Assembly: GCA_023457495.1 (NCBI GenBank) | Contig: JAEWLQ010000087.1 | Location: forward strand, 50,069-114,068 | DNA length: 64,000 bases | DNA from: Pseudomonadota bacterium | Lineage (GTDB): Bacteria; Pseudomonadota; Gammaproteobacteria; Steroidobacterales; Steroidobacteraceae | Reading direction: 5' to 3' | In this document: positions 1-8,116 of the stretch, piece after piece | Numbering within the stretch: position 1 is the first letter of the stretch | Layout: the number at the start of each line of letters is the position of its first letter | Made by a program: the position numbers and the translations under genes | The notes under the pieces: model-generated | The model's input: the letters and a program-made list of their open reading frames with translations, nothing else | Database searches by the model: none | Told to the model about the DNA's origin: nothing

Positions 1-681
1 CGGCGGGGCGTGCCCGGAGGCTTGACTGGCATCGAAGCCGTTGGGGATGACGAAGTTCTGGGCGCTGTTCGTGAACGGGAAGAATTTCTCGAACGATTCG
101 CGCATCGGTCCGGTATTCAGCACGCGCACCGCGCTCTGCCGCACGAGTCGCGTTTCGATGCGGCGCGCGCAGGCCTGCGCGATCGGCCCGCGCCGCCAGC
201 GCGGCCAGTCGTAGCCGCTCCAGGGGTCCCGGTAATCGACGATGAGCGGCCATCCCAACGTGCGCGCGACGCGCGCGCCGGCGATGAGCGCAGCCTGCGG
301 CGGCGAGGTCGCGATGACGGCGCCGGCCGGCAGGTCGCGCGCGATCGACAACGCCGCGGCGGCCGCCGCGCGCGCCCAGGTGTATTCCCAGCCGACCGGC
401 GCGAGAACACGCCGCGCCACGGCGTTCACCGCCCGGCGCGTATATCCGCTGCCCGCGAGCGGTAGTTCGATCGGCAGGGCGACGCGGTGGATCCGGCCGC
501 TCAGCGGAAGCGTGGAGTCCGCCTCGCCATGCGGTGATCGGCGATTCTCGCTGGTCACCACGTGCACGTCGTAGCCGAGCTGCGCGAACTCGCGCGCGAG
601 AAAGCTGAAGCGCTTGGCGCCCACCGCGGGGCTCGGCGCGAAGTGATAACTCACGATGAGCAGTGTGCGATCCAGGCTCAT
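1..681 (-). CDS. Glycosyltransferase (GT4-like), N-terminal part, cut by window edge
   Basis: The reading frame is open from the ATG at 681 down to base 1, giving 227 residues with no stop, so the C-terminal half lies outside the window. The N-terminus (LLIVSYHFAPSPAVGAKRFS) is the start typical of GT4-type glycosyltransferases, where a Rossmann strand is followed by a loop that binds the acceptor. Further on, ATSPPQAALIAG and VDYRDPWSGYDWPRW match the donor-side strands of WbuB/Cap-like enzymes. Its ATG overlaps the TGA of the upstream flippase gene by the ATGA arrangement, so the two are probably translationally coupled and serve one exopolysaccharide or O-antigen pathway. The sugar specificity cannot be read from this part. 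Confidence 0.85.
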   Translation of the reverse strand, partial: MSLDRTLLIVSYHFAPSPAVGAKRFSFLAREFAQLGYDVHVVTSENRRSPHGEADSTLPLSGRIHRVALPIELPLAGSGYTRRAVNAVARRVLAPVGWEYTWARAAAAAALSIARDLPAGAVIATSPPQAALIAGARVARTLGWPLIVDYRDPWSGYDWPRWRRGPIAQACARRIETRLVRQSAVRVLNTGPMRESFEKFFPFTNSAQNFVIPNGFDASQASGHAPP

Positions 682-2108
682 GCGGCCTTCCTGCGCAACG
701 CACGCACGATGTAGTCGTATTCCTCGCGCAGGATCAGTCGCACGGAGACCGTGTACACCAGCGCGAACGCGGCCAGCGCGCCCAGCACGTTGAGCGGCGT
801 GCGTGGCAACGTCGTGATCAGCGCGTGCATCACCGCGAGCGCGGCCAGCGATGCGACCAGCGCGAGCCCGAGCTTGCTCCATTCGCCGAGCGCCGACAGC
901 GGCAACTGGTACTTGCGCATCACGCGCCGGCCAAGGTAGTAAGAGGTCCACATCTGGCTCACGACGAGTCCGAGGGTCGGGCCCCACAGGCCGTACGCCG
1001 GCATCAGCGCGAACAGCAGCGCGGCGTTGATGCCGAGCCCGATCGCGTTCGAGATGGCGAACGCGGCGTTGTCCTCCACCGCGCGCAGCGGCACGGAAAA
1101 CTGGAAGGTGTGGCGGACCATGAGCAGCAGGAAGACCTGGAAGTAGGGCGTCGCCGCGACGTATTCGTCGGTGAACGCGACGCGGATCAGCGGCTCGGCG
1201 AAATATGTGAGCAGCAGCCACGCCGGGCAGATCAACGCGAACACCAGCGTCTGCGCGCGCCGCCAGAGCCGGAAGCCATCGGCCGGATTGCGCTTGGCGC
1301 GCTTCACCATGTCCGGAAAGATCACGTCCGACAGCGAGGTCTGCACGATGTTGACCAGCGGGACCTGGTAGGCGGCGGTGGTGTAGAGCGCCATCGGCAC
1401 GGGCCCGAGCTGCATGCCGACGACGACCTTGCCGAAGTCATTCGCCTTGTTGAGCAGTGAGCCCAGGCCGAGCGGCGCGACGAGACGGATCTGCTCGCGG
1501 AACACTTCGTGCTCCCAGCGGAACACCAGCAGGCCGCGCAGTCGCAACCACACGTAGATGGCGACGTTCTTGAGGCCCTCGGCAATGACGATGGTCACGA
1601 AGATCATCTCGACGTCGTGGAACCAGTACGCCGCGCCGAGCAGCGTGCCCAGACGCCAGATCGTGACGATGAGCGTATAGACCATGACCTGCGTCGATTG
1701 CCCGTGCGCGAGCCAGTAGGCCACCAGCACTTCGAGGTTGAGGAACAGGAACACGTACACCGCGAGCAGCACCCATGACGAGGCGATGTCGTGCGGGACT
1801 ATCCACTGACGGCCCGCGGCGACGATCAGCGCGCTCACGAATCCGACCAGCATCATGAGCACGGTCGTCTTGGTGATGTCCGTCGCGGCGCGCTCGGGCG
1901 TGCGTGCGATGAGGTAGTTGAGATTCGCGGAGAGCGCGAACCCGCCGAGGGACGTTATCAACATCGCCGTCGCCATGAACTGGCGATAGCGGCCGTACTC
2001 GACGATGTCGAGCATGCGGACCAGCAGCAAGGGGCTCAGCAGCGCAAGCGCCTGGTTGAGAAGGCGCGCCGTGCTCAACACCACGCCTCTCGAAACGAAT
2101 GAACTCAC
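678..2108 (-). CDS. Wzx-type polysaccharide flippase
   Basis: This is a 476-residue integral membrane protein of the MATE/MOP superfamily (oligosaccharide flippase), expected to move lipid-linked sugar repeat units across the inner membrane. About a dozen hydrophobic helices are visible, starting with ALALLSPLLLVRMLDIVEYGRYRQF, a typical flippase first helix and loop. The frame is open further upstream to 2270, but that extension is Arg/Thr-rich, lacks membrane character and runs into the promoter region of the divergent gene, so the GTG at 2108 is preferred. No strong ribosome binding site supports it, so the start is uncertain. It overlaps the following glycosyltransferase by 4 bases. Confidence 0.85.
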   Translation of the reverse strand: MSSFVSRGVVLSTARLLNQALALLSPLLLVRMLDIVEYGRYRQFMATAMLITSLGGFALSANLNYLIARTPERAATDITKTTVLMMLVGFVSALIVAAGRQWIVPHDIASSWVLLAVYVFLFLNLEVLVAYWLAHGQSTQVMVYTLIVTIWRLGTLLGAAYWFHDVEMIFVTIVIAEGLKNVAIYVWLRLRGLLVFRWEHEVFREQIRLVAPLGLGSLLNKANDFGKVVVGMQLGPVPMALYTTAAYQVPLVNIVQTSLSDVIFPDMVKRAKRNPADGFRLWRRAQTLVFALICPAWLLLTYFAEPLIRVAFTDEYVAATPYFQVFLLLMVRHTFQFSVPLRAVEDNAAFAISNAIGLGINAALLFALMPAYGLWGPTLGLVVSQMWTSYYLGRRVMRKYQLPLSALGEWSKLGLALVASLAALAVMHALITTLPRTPLNVLGALAAFALVYTVSVRLILREEYDYIVRALRRKAA

Positions 2109-2302
2109 GCGCGGAACAGCCCTGGAATTTCTGCCGGTGAGGCATTGTCGGGTGACCGTCCCGCGCGTCGCTGTCGGACAAGGTAGGGACGCACCTACAT
2201 GCAGTCCCGCACGACGCACCGCCGAAACCGGACCGTTCCCAAACGACGTGGTCGTTCGTGCTGCGTACATTGCCGCGCCAGCAATCGGACAGGGAGATCC
2301 TG

Positions 2303-2734
2303 ATGATCCAGAAGTCGAGGAGGGCCGAGGCCACGCTGTCGCTGATCGCGGATGAAGGTGTGCTGCGACTGACCCCGCGGGACACCCTTGCGGCGGACCA
2401 GGCGACTTCCCGCATCACCGCGCTCATGGAGCTCGCGGCCGCGCGGCTCGTGCAGCAGGAACTGCGAGCTCCGCAAACGTCGGTGGGCGTGGCGATGAAC
2501 ATCACGCACGCGGCGCCCGCCCTCGCGACCGGCGACATTCGCGGCATGACGGTGCGAGCGGTTGCGAGCCACCGTGGCGTCGCGGGCCGGCTGCATCACG
2601 TCACGATCGACGCGTTCGATGAATCCGGTCTGATCGCGAGCGCCGAACACACGCGTGAGGTCGTGATCGGTCGGCGCGCCCAGGACTTCGAGGGGCGGCG
2701 CGCCGATTCGCCTGCTACAGCGGTCGAGGCCTGA
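2303..2734 (+). CDS. Hotdog-fold thioesterase-like protein (FlK type)
   Basis: A 143-residue protein resembling the fluoroacetyl-CoA thioesterase (FlK) branch of the hotdog superfamily. Visible are a Thr/Ser-Glu-His set in the expected order: T35-S36 before a helix with E43, and H69 in a strand followed by the loop PALATGD. Such proteins hydrolyse small acyl-CoAs, but this substrate is unknown. The ATG at 2303 has an AGGGAG ribosome binding site six bases upstream. The frame is open further 5' but without such a signal. It is transcribed away from the flippase and converges on the GDT1 gene with only 3 bases between stops. Confidence is moderate for the fold and low for the reaction. Confidence 0.7.
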   Translation: MIQKSRRAEATLSLIADEGVLRLTPRDTLAADQATSRITALMELAAARLVQQELRAPQTSVGVAMNITHAAPALATGDIRGMTVRAVASHRGVAGRLHHVTIDAFDESGLIASAEHTREVVIGRRAQDFEGRRADSPATAVEA

Positions 2735-2737
2735 AGC

Positions 2738-3295
2738 TCAGCCGAAGAACAGTGCGTAGATGCCGAGCGCCACGAACGTCACCGCGGCGATGACGCGCAT
2801 GGTCTTGAGCGGCACGCGCTTCACCAGCGCGTCCCCCGCGAACACCACTGGCACGTTCGCGATCAACATGCCGAGCGTGGTGCCGATGACCACCGGCACG
2901 AGAGTCTGGAACTGCGCGGCGAGCGCGACGGTGGCGATCTGCGTCTTGTCGCCCATCTCGACCAGGAAGAACGCGAGCGTCGTCGCGAGAAACACGCCGT
3001 AACGCGGCGGCACGTTTTTCTCGTCCGGCGCGCCGTCGGGAATCAGCGCCCACACCGCCATTGCGAGGAACGAGAGGCCGAGGATCCAGCGCATCGCGTC
3101 CGGACCGATCACCTGCACGAGCCACGCGCCGACCAGGCCCGCCAGGGCGTGATTCAGCAGCGTCGCGGTGAAAATGCCGAGCACGATGGGGACGGGCGCG
3201 CGATAGCGGGTCGCGAGCAGCAGGGCCAGCAATTGGGTCTTGTCGCCGATTTCCGCGAGGGCGACGACGCCGGTTGAAACGAGCAGGGCTTCCAT
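2738..3295 (-). CDS. GDT1/UPF0016 family cation (Mn2+/Ca2+) exporter
   Basis: A 185-residue membrane protein with two homologous halves, each carrying the family signature E-x-G-D-K-T-Q: EIGDKTQ at residues 15-21 and EMGDKTQ in the second half. Six hydrophobic segments are visible, the usual count. Characterised relatives (MneA in Vibrio, TMEM165/Gdt1 in eukaryotes) move Mn2+ or Ca2+ out of the cytoplasm. The chosen ATG at 3295 starts directly at the first helix; an upstream in-frame ATG at 3334 would add a Pro/Arg stretch without support. tRNA-Glu lies 61 bases upstream on the same strand, so read-through from the strong tRNA promoter is possible. No yybP-ykoY-like manganese riboswitch fits in that gap. 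Confidence 0.88.
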   Translation of the reverse strand: MEALLVSTGVVALAEIGDKTQLLALLLATRYRAPVPIVLGIFTATLLNHALAGLVGAWLVQVIGPDAMRWILGLSFLAMAVWALIPDGAPDEKNVPPRYGVFLATTLAFFLVEMGDKTQIATVALAAQFQTLVPVVIGTTLGMLIANVPVVFAGDALVKRVPLKTMRVIAAVTFVALGIYALFFG

Positions 3296-3356
3296 GAGGG
3301 CGCGCGGTCTGAACGGCCGTGCCGCGCCGGGCAACGTCGTAGCTTATTGATTTGAT

Positions 3357-3432
3357 TGGCGCTCCCTACCGGATTCGAACCGGTGTTACGGCCTTGAGAG
3401 GGCCATGTCCTGGGCCTCTAGACGAAGGGAGC
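3357..3432 (-). tRNA. tRNA-Glu (CTC anticodon)
   Basis: The reverse strand folds as a complete 76-nt cloverleaf including an encoded CCA. The 7-bp acceptor (GCTCCCT with AGGGAGC) and the T-arm GGTTCGAATCC are intact, and the anticodon loop CTCTCAA reads CTC on a five-pair stem. The D-arm sequence GTCTAGAGGCCCAGGAC is typical of bacterial tRNA-Glu. A near-consensus sigma-70 promoter lies just upstream. Confidence 0.97.
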
Positions 3433-3466
3433 GTCTGTTTGGGCGGGTCCAGAATTCGAGCGCGGT

Positions 3467-3494
3467 AGTATATGCGCCGCTTTCCACATGCCAA
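3467..3494 (-). promoter_or_regulatory. Sigma-70 promoter of tRNA-Glu
   Basis: On the reverse strand TTGGCA (3494-3489) and TATACT (3472-3467) are separated by 16 bases, close to the sigma-70 consensus. A transcript would start near 3460, about 28 bases before the tRNA. The -10 element overlaps the apparent ATG of pcnB on the other strand. Confidence 0.7.
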
Positions 3495-5073
3495 GCGGAA
3501 CATTGAAGTCTTGAACGACGATTTGCGACCCGACGCCGCCCAGCGGCCGTCTGCACGTGTCATCCCTCGTGCGGAACATTCCATATCGCGTTCGGCGATA
3601 TCCCCGAACGCCCTGCGCGTGTTGTATCGGCTGCGGGAGGCGGGCTACGAAGCCTTCCTCGTGGGCGGCTGCGTGCGCGATCTGCTCCTCGGGATTACCC
3701 CGAAGGATTTCGACATCGCGACCAGCGCGCTTCCCGAGGAAGTGAAGCGCACCTTCCGCAACTGCCGGTTGATAGGGCGGCGCTTCCGTCTCGCGCACGT
3801 CTTCTTCGGCCGCGACATCGTCGAAGTCGCGACCTTCCGCGCGCAGAGCGCGCCGGAGCCGGGCGCCGAGGTGGTCGAGCCACCGGCCGATCTCGACGAT
3901 GACGATGACGTCGAGGAGCTCGACGACGAACTCGATGACGTCGAGGACGTTGAAGAGAGCACGGTGCTCGCGGAGGCGGGGCCGCACCAGACGGGATTCC
4001 ATGGCGGGCGCGAGCTCGCGGAGCGCGACCGCTCGCGGCACGCCGGGGCGGGCGACGAAGATGAAGATCGCATCACCGACGAGCACGGCCGCATCCTGCG
4101 CGACAACGCCTACGGCACCATCGACGACGACGTGTGGCGCCGCGATTTCACCGCCAACTCGCTGTACTACAACATCGCGGATTTCTCGATCTGGGACTAT
4201 GCCGGCGGCGTCGAAGACATCGCGGCGCGACGTCTCAAGCTGATCGGCGATCCGGTCACGCGTTATCGCGAGGACCCGGTGCGCATGCTGCGCGCCGCGC
4301 GATTCGAGGCGAAGCTCGGGTTCACGCTCGACGGCGAAACGGGCACGGCCATTCCGCGCCTCAAGGAATTGCTCGGCAGCGTGCCGCCGGCGCGCCTGTT
4401 CGACGAGACGCTGAAGCTGTTCCTCACGGGCCACGGGGTGCGCAGTCTCGAGGTATTGCGCGCGCACGGGTTGCTGGGTGAGTTGCTGCCGACGGTCGCG
4501 GCCTACCTCGACAAACACCCGGATGGCGCGGTCGCGCGCCTGCTGCAGCAGGGACTCTTGAACACGGATCAGCGCGTCGCGCAGGGCAAGCCGGTGACCC
4601 CGACGTTCCTGTTCGCGCTGCTGCTCTATGGGCCGATCGCGGAGATCATCGAGAAGCAGCCGCAGGAGAAGTGGCACGACATCGGAACGATTGTCGATGC
4701 GGTGGATCGCGCCGCGCGCCAGGCCCAGGGCCGCATCTCGATTCCGAAACGCTTTTCCCTTGGCGTGCGCGAAATGTTTGCGGCGCAGCCGCGGCTCGAG
4801 CAGCCGCGCGGACGGCGTGCGTTGCGCATGCTCGAGCAGCCGCGCTTCCGCGCGGGCTTCGACCTGCTGCTGCTGAGAGCCGACATCGGACTCGCGCCGC
4901 GCGACATCGCCGACTGGTGGACTCGCGTGCAGGAAGTGTCGCAGACGGATCGCGAAGTGCTGGCGGATGCCATGTCGCGCGAGCCGCGTGCCGCCGGCGA
5001 AGGAACCGGTGGCCGCCGCCGGCGTGGTGGTCGGCGGCGTCGTGGCCGCGGCCGCGCACCCGCGGCTTCATGA
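3472..5073 (+). CDS. pcnB: Poly(A) polymerase I with an acidic insertion
   Basis: PcnB adds 3' poly(A) tails that promote RNA decay. The nucleotidyltransferase head is clear: LVGGCVRDLLLG at residues 63-74 and the metal-binding DFDIAT (Asp 79 and 81). RRDFTANSLYY and YREDPVRMLRAARFEAKLG follow as in E. coli. The C-terminus is an Arg/Gly-rich RNA-binding tail. Between TFR (121-123) and ILRDN (208-212) the protein has about 60 residues more than E. coli PcnB, including a run dominated by Asp and Glu at 139-162. The first ATG overlaps the tRNA-Glu promoter; similarity to E. coli starts only near residue 30, so a later start (TTG at 3511) is possible. Its stop overlaps folK (ATGA). Confidence 0.93.
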   Translation: MRRFPHAKRNIEVLNDDLRPDAAQRPSARVIPRAEHSISRSAISPNALRVLYRLREAGYEAFLVGGCVRDLLLGITPKDFDIATSALPEEVKRTFRNCRLIGRRFRLAHVFFGRDIVEVATFRAQSAPEPGAEVVEPPADLDDDDDVEELDDELDDVEDVEESTVLAEAGPHQTGFHGGRELAERDRSRHAGAGDEDEDRITDEHGRILRDNAYGTIDDDVWRRDFTANSLYYNIADFSIWDYAGGVEDIAARRLKLIGDPVTRYREDPVRMLRAARFEAKLGFTLDGETGTAIPRLKELLGSVPPARLFDETLKLFLTGHGVRSLEVLRAHGLLGELLPTVAAYLDKHPDGAVARLLQQGLLNTDQRVAQGKPVTPTFLFALLLYGPIAEIIEKQPQEKWHDIGTIVDAVDRAARQAQGRISIPKRFSLGVREMFAAQPRLEQPRGRRALRMLEQPRFRAGFDLLLLRADIGLAPRDIADWWTRVQEVSQTDREVLADAMSREPRAAGEGTGGRRRRGGRRRRGRGRAPAAS

Positions 5074-5597
5074 ACGCCGCCGCCGGCGATCTCACGCACC
5101 CGGACGTTGCCGCGCGCTGGTTGCCGGCCTATGTCGGCGTGGGCAGCAACCTCGATGAGCCCGCGCGGCAAGTCGAGCGCGCGTTCGCGGCGCTCGCGAA
5201 ATTGCCGTCGACGCGACTCGTCCTGCGCTCGCCGTCGTATCGCACGCCGCCGTTCGGTGAAGTCGTCCAACCCCCGTTCGTCAACGCGGCCGCGGGACTG
5301 CTGACGCGGCTTGCTCCCGAGGAGTTTCTCGATGCGTTGCGCGCGGTCGAACACGAGCTCGGCCGCTCACCGCCGCGCGAGCGCTGGGGCCCGCGTGTCA
5401 TCGATCTCGACCTGCTGGTGTTCGGCCGGGAGACACGCGCGACGGAATCGCTGAAGCTGCCGCATCCGGGCATCGCCGAGCGCGACTTCGTGCTCTATCC
5501 ACTCGCGGACATCGCGCCGGATCTCGAAGTGCCGGGGCTCGGACGCGTCGCGTCATTGAAGGAACGCGTGGCAAACCGCGGCGTCGGGAAACTGTGA
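5070..5597 (+). CDS. folK: 2-amino-4-hydroxy-6-hydroxymethyldihydropteridine pyrophosphokinase
   Basis: HPPK transfers pyrophosphate from ATP to hydroxymethyldihydropterin in folate synthesis. Its 175 residues carry the family signatures AYVGVGSNL, SPSYRTPPFG, FVNAAAG, and the Mg/ATP motif GPRVIDLDLLVFG, followed by LPHPGIAERDFVLYPLADIAPDL. The ATG overlaps the pcnB stop and the TGA overlaps the GTG of the next gene, so translation is probably coupled along pcnB-folK-dNK. The order pcnB-folK-panB-panC is common in gammaproteobacteria. Confidence 0.96.
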   Translation: MNAAAGDLTHPDVAARWLPAYVGVGSNLDEPARQVERAFAALAKLPSTRLVLRSPSYRTPPFGEVVQPPFVNAAAGLLTRLAPEEFLDALRAVEHELGRSPPRERWGPRVIDLDLLVFGRETRATESLKLPHPGIAERDFVLYPLADIAPDLEVPGLGRVASLKERVANRGVGKL

Positions 5598-6292
5598 GCG
5601 TTCCGGACGGGGAGAGCGCGCCGGTCGCGACGTCACCGGAACTGCCGACGCAGCGCTACATCGTCGTCGAAGGTCCGATCGGCGTCGGCAAGACCAGTCT
5701 CGCGCGCCGGCTCGCGGAAGCACTCGAAGCCGATCTCGTGCTCGAGCAGGACGCGCAGAATCCGTTCCTCGAGCGGTTCTACAAGAATCCGAAGTCGGGC
5801 GCGCTGCCCGCGCAGCTCTTCTTCCTGTTCCAGCGCGGGCAGCAGCTCGGCACGCTCAAGCAGCAGGACCTGTTCGCGCCGCGCCGCGTCGCGGACTACC
5901 TGTTCGAGAAGGACCGGCTGTTCGCGAGCCTCACGCTCGATGCCGCGGAGATGGCGCTGTACGAACAGGTGGCCTCGCGGCTCGACGTCGATCCGCCACG
6001 GCCGGATCTCGTGGTCTACCTGCAGGCGCCGGTGGAAACGCTGTTGCAGCGGATCGCCAAACGCGGCATCACCTACGAAACCTCGGGCATCGACGCGGGC
6101 TATCTTTCGCGCCTCAACGACGCCTACGCGCGGTTCTTCCACGAATACGACCGCGCGCCGCTGCTGATCGTCAATGCGTCCAACATCGATCCGGCGCACA
6201 ACCAGGCCGATTTCGACGAATTGCTGGGTGCGATCAAGCGCATGAAGAAGGGGCGCATGTACTACAACCCCCTGCGTCACGGTACCATCTAG
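5594..6292 (+). CDS. Deoxynucleoside kinase (dNK family)
   Basis: A 232-residue P-loop kinase of the deoxyguanosine/deoxyadenosine kinase family, which phosphorylates deoxynucleosides for salvage. The P-loop GPIGVGKTS begins at residue 27, the family E-(K)-D-R-x-F motif appears as FEKDRLFA around residue 115, and the lid RIAKRGITYE carries the arginines. It starts with GTG overlapping the folK stop (GTGA). A homologue in this position between folK and panB is usual in several gammaproteobacteria. Which base it prefers cannot be decided from sequence alone. Confidence 0.88.
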   Translation: MSVPDGESAPVATSPELPTQRYIVVEGPIGVGKTSLARRLAEALEADLVLEQDAQNPFLERFYKNPKSGALPAQLFFLFQRGQQLGTLKQQDLFAPRRVADYLFEKDRLFASLTLDAAEMALYEQVASRLDVDPPRPDLVVYLQAPVETLLQRIAKRGITYETSGIDAGYLSRLNDAYARFFHEYDRAPLLIVNASNIDPAHNQADFDELLGAIKRMKKGRMYYNPLRHGTI

Positions 6293-6318
6293 GCGAACGA
6301 TCAGAGGGGGTCTGAAGC

Positions 6319-7152
6319 GTGTACACGCATCTCGAGCAACGCGATTCGACGCGGCCGCCGGTTTCGCTGGCCACGCTTCACAAGATGAAGCGCGAGCAGG
6401 AGAAGATCGCCTGCATCACCTGCTACGACGCGAGCTTCGCGGTGCTGGTGGACAACGCCGACGCGGACCTCGTGCTCGTCGGCGATTCGCTCGGCATGGT
6501 GCTGCAGGGCCACGACACCACCGTGCCCGTGACGATGGACGACATCGTCTATCACTGCAAAGCCGTCGCGCGTGGCCTGCATCGTCCGTTTCTCGTCGCG
6601 GACCTGCCATTCGCGAGTTACCCGACTCCCGAGCTCGCGCTCGCGAATTCCGTGCGCCTCATGCAGGAAGGTGGCGCGGAGATGGTGAAGCTCGAGAGCG
6701 GGATCAACCAGCTCGAGATCGTCGAATTCCTCGCGCGCCACGACATCGCGGTGTGCGCGCACCTCGGCCTCAAACCGCAGTCGGTGCACAAGACCGGCGG
6801 CTTTCGCGTGCAGGGCCGCAATGGCGAGGCCGCGCGCCGCATGCTCGAGAACGCGAAGTCGCTCGAATCCGCGGGCGCCGACGTCGTGCTGCTGGAGTGC
6901 ATTCCGTCCGAGCTCGGCAAGGAGATCACGGAGGCGCTCGAGGTCCCGGTCATCGGCATCGGCGCCGGGCCGGATACCGACGGGCAGATCCTCGTGTTGT
7001 ACGACGTGCTCGACATCACCACGGGCCGCAAGCCGCGCTTCGTGAGGAATTTCATGGACGGCGCGACCTCGAACCTGGATGCGCTGCAGCGCTACGTACA
7101 CGCGGTCAAACAAAAGTCCTATCCCGCGCCCGAGCATGAATTCCATTCCTGA
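6319..7152 (+). CDS. panB: 3-methyl-2-oxobutanoate hydroxymethyltransferase
   Basis: PanB makes ketopantoate from alpha-ketoisovalerate and methylene-tetrahydrofolate, the first step of pantothenate synthesis. The protein is 277 residues, near the family norm, and shows ITCYDASFA, VGDSLGMVLQGHDTTVPVTMDD (metal ligands Asp), DLPFASY, AHLGLKPQSV and the late GIGAGPDTDGQILV. The GTG start at 6319 is backed by an AGAGGGGG ribosome binding site 8 bases upstream. It sits downstream of folK, whose product feeds the folate cofactor, and panC follows directly. Confidence 0.97.
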   Translation: MYTHLEQRDSTRPPVSLATLHKMKREQEKIACITCYDASFAVLVDNADADLVLVGDSLGMVLQGHDTTVPVTMDDIVYHCKAVARGLHRPFLVADLPFASYPTPELALANSVRLMQEGGAEMVKLESGINQLEIVEFLARHDIAVCAHLGLKPQSVHKTGGFRVQGRNGEAARRMLENAKSLESAGADVVLLECIPSELGKEITEALEVPVIGIGAGPDTDGQILVLYDVLDITTGRKPRFVRNFMDGATSNLDALQRYVHAVKQKSYPAPEHEFHS

Positions 7153-7168
7153 GCCGCGCCGCGGCGGC

Positions 7169-8017
7169 ATGGCGACCGTCACGACGATTGCCGAAGTGCG
7201 CGAGCAGGTCGGCCGCTGGCACACCGCGGGTCTGCGAGTCGTGTTCGTGCCGACCATGGGCAATCTGCACGCTGGTCACATGAGTCTCATCGAAGCCGCT
7301 CGCCGCCATGGCGACCGGTTCGTCGCGAGCATCTTCGTGAACCCGATGCAGTTCGGGCCGAACGAGGACTTCGCGCATTACCCGCGCACGCCGTCGGCGG
7401 ATGCCAAGATGCTCGAAGCCGCGGGCTGCGATCTCATGTTCATGCCCGACGTGGGCGAGATCTACCCGAACGGCGCCGCCAACGCGACGCGCATCGAAGT
7501 GCCCGGCATCTCGAACATCCTGTGCGGCGAATTCCGGCCCGGACACTTCGAAGGCGTCGCCACCGTCGTCGCGAAGTTGTTCCACATCGTGGATCCGGAC
7601 GTCGCGATCTTCGGCGAGAAGGACTTCCAGCAGCTCACGGTGATCCGCCGCATGGTCGCGGACCTGTGCCTGCGCGTGCAGATCATCGGTGCGCCGACGG
7701 TGCGCGAGAAGGACGGGCTCGCGATGAGCTCGCGCAACCAGTATCTCGACGCGCAGCAGCGGGCGCTCGCGCCGGCTATCTACCGGCAATTGCAGCAGGC
7801 GGTCGCCGCGCTGCAATCGGGTGTGCGTGACTACGCCGGCATCGAATCCGCCGGACGCACCACGCTCGATGGCGCCGGGTTCCGCACGGATTACTTCAGT
7901 GTGCGCGACGCGCGCACGCTCGCGCCCGCGAGTCCGGATACGAAGCACTTCGTGGTGTTGACCGCGGCGCGGCTTGGTAAAGCGCGCCTCATCGACAATT
8001 TGCAGTTCAACGCCTGA
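7169..8017 (+). CDS. panC: Pantothenate synthetase
   Basis: PanC ligates pantoate and beta-alanine using ATP, giving pantothenate. HIGH-type nucleotidyl transferase motifs are evident: VPTMGNLHAGHMSLI, FVNPMQFGPNEDFAHYPRT, FGEKDFQQL, and SSRNQYL. The start at ATG 7169 gives 282 residues and aligns with the E. coli N-terminus; an in-frame ATG at 7136 would overlap the end of panB by 17 bases. Neither has a convincing ribosome binding site. panD, the source of beta-alanine, is not in the window. Confidence 0.96.
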   Translation: MATVTTIAEVREQVGRWHTAGLRVVFVPTMGNLHAGHMSLIEAARRHGDRFVASIFVNPMQFGPNEDFAHYPRTPSADAKMLEAAGCDLMFMPDVGEIYPNGAANATRIEVPGISNILCGEFRPGHFEGVATVVAKLFHIVDPDVAIFGEKDFQQLTVIRRMVADLCLRVQIIGAPTVREKDGLAMSSRNQYLDAQQRALAPAIYRQLQQAVAALQSGVRDYAGIESAGRTTLDGAGFRTDYFSVRDARTLAPASPDTKHFVVLTAARLGKARLIDNLQFNA

Positions 8018-8116
8018 TCGGGTGCGGCGCGCATGAGTTCACTCGCGCCCGGCCCGATTCTCTGCGCTTCATGCTCGATGGAGCGCAAGGCGTCGGGAGC
8101 CTGGGTTCCGGAGTAG

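Noticed and set aside
2109..2270. N-terminal extension of the flippase gene
   Set aside because: The frame is open, but the peptide has no hydrophobic or conserved character and would cover the promoter region of the divergent thioesterase gene.
3296..3356. yybP-ykoY manganese riboswitch before the GDT1 gene
   Set aside because: The gap between tRNA-Glu and the gene is only 61 bases and lacks the conserved loops; the riboswitch needs about 100 or more.
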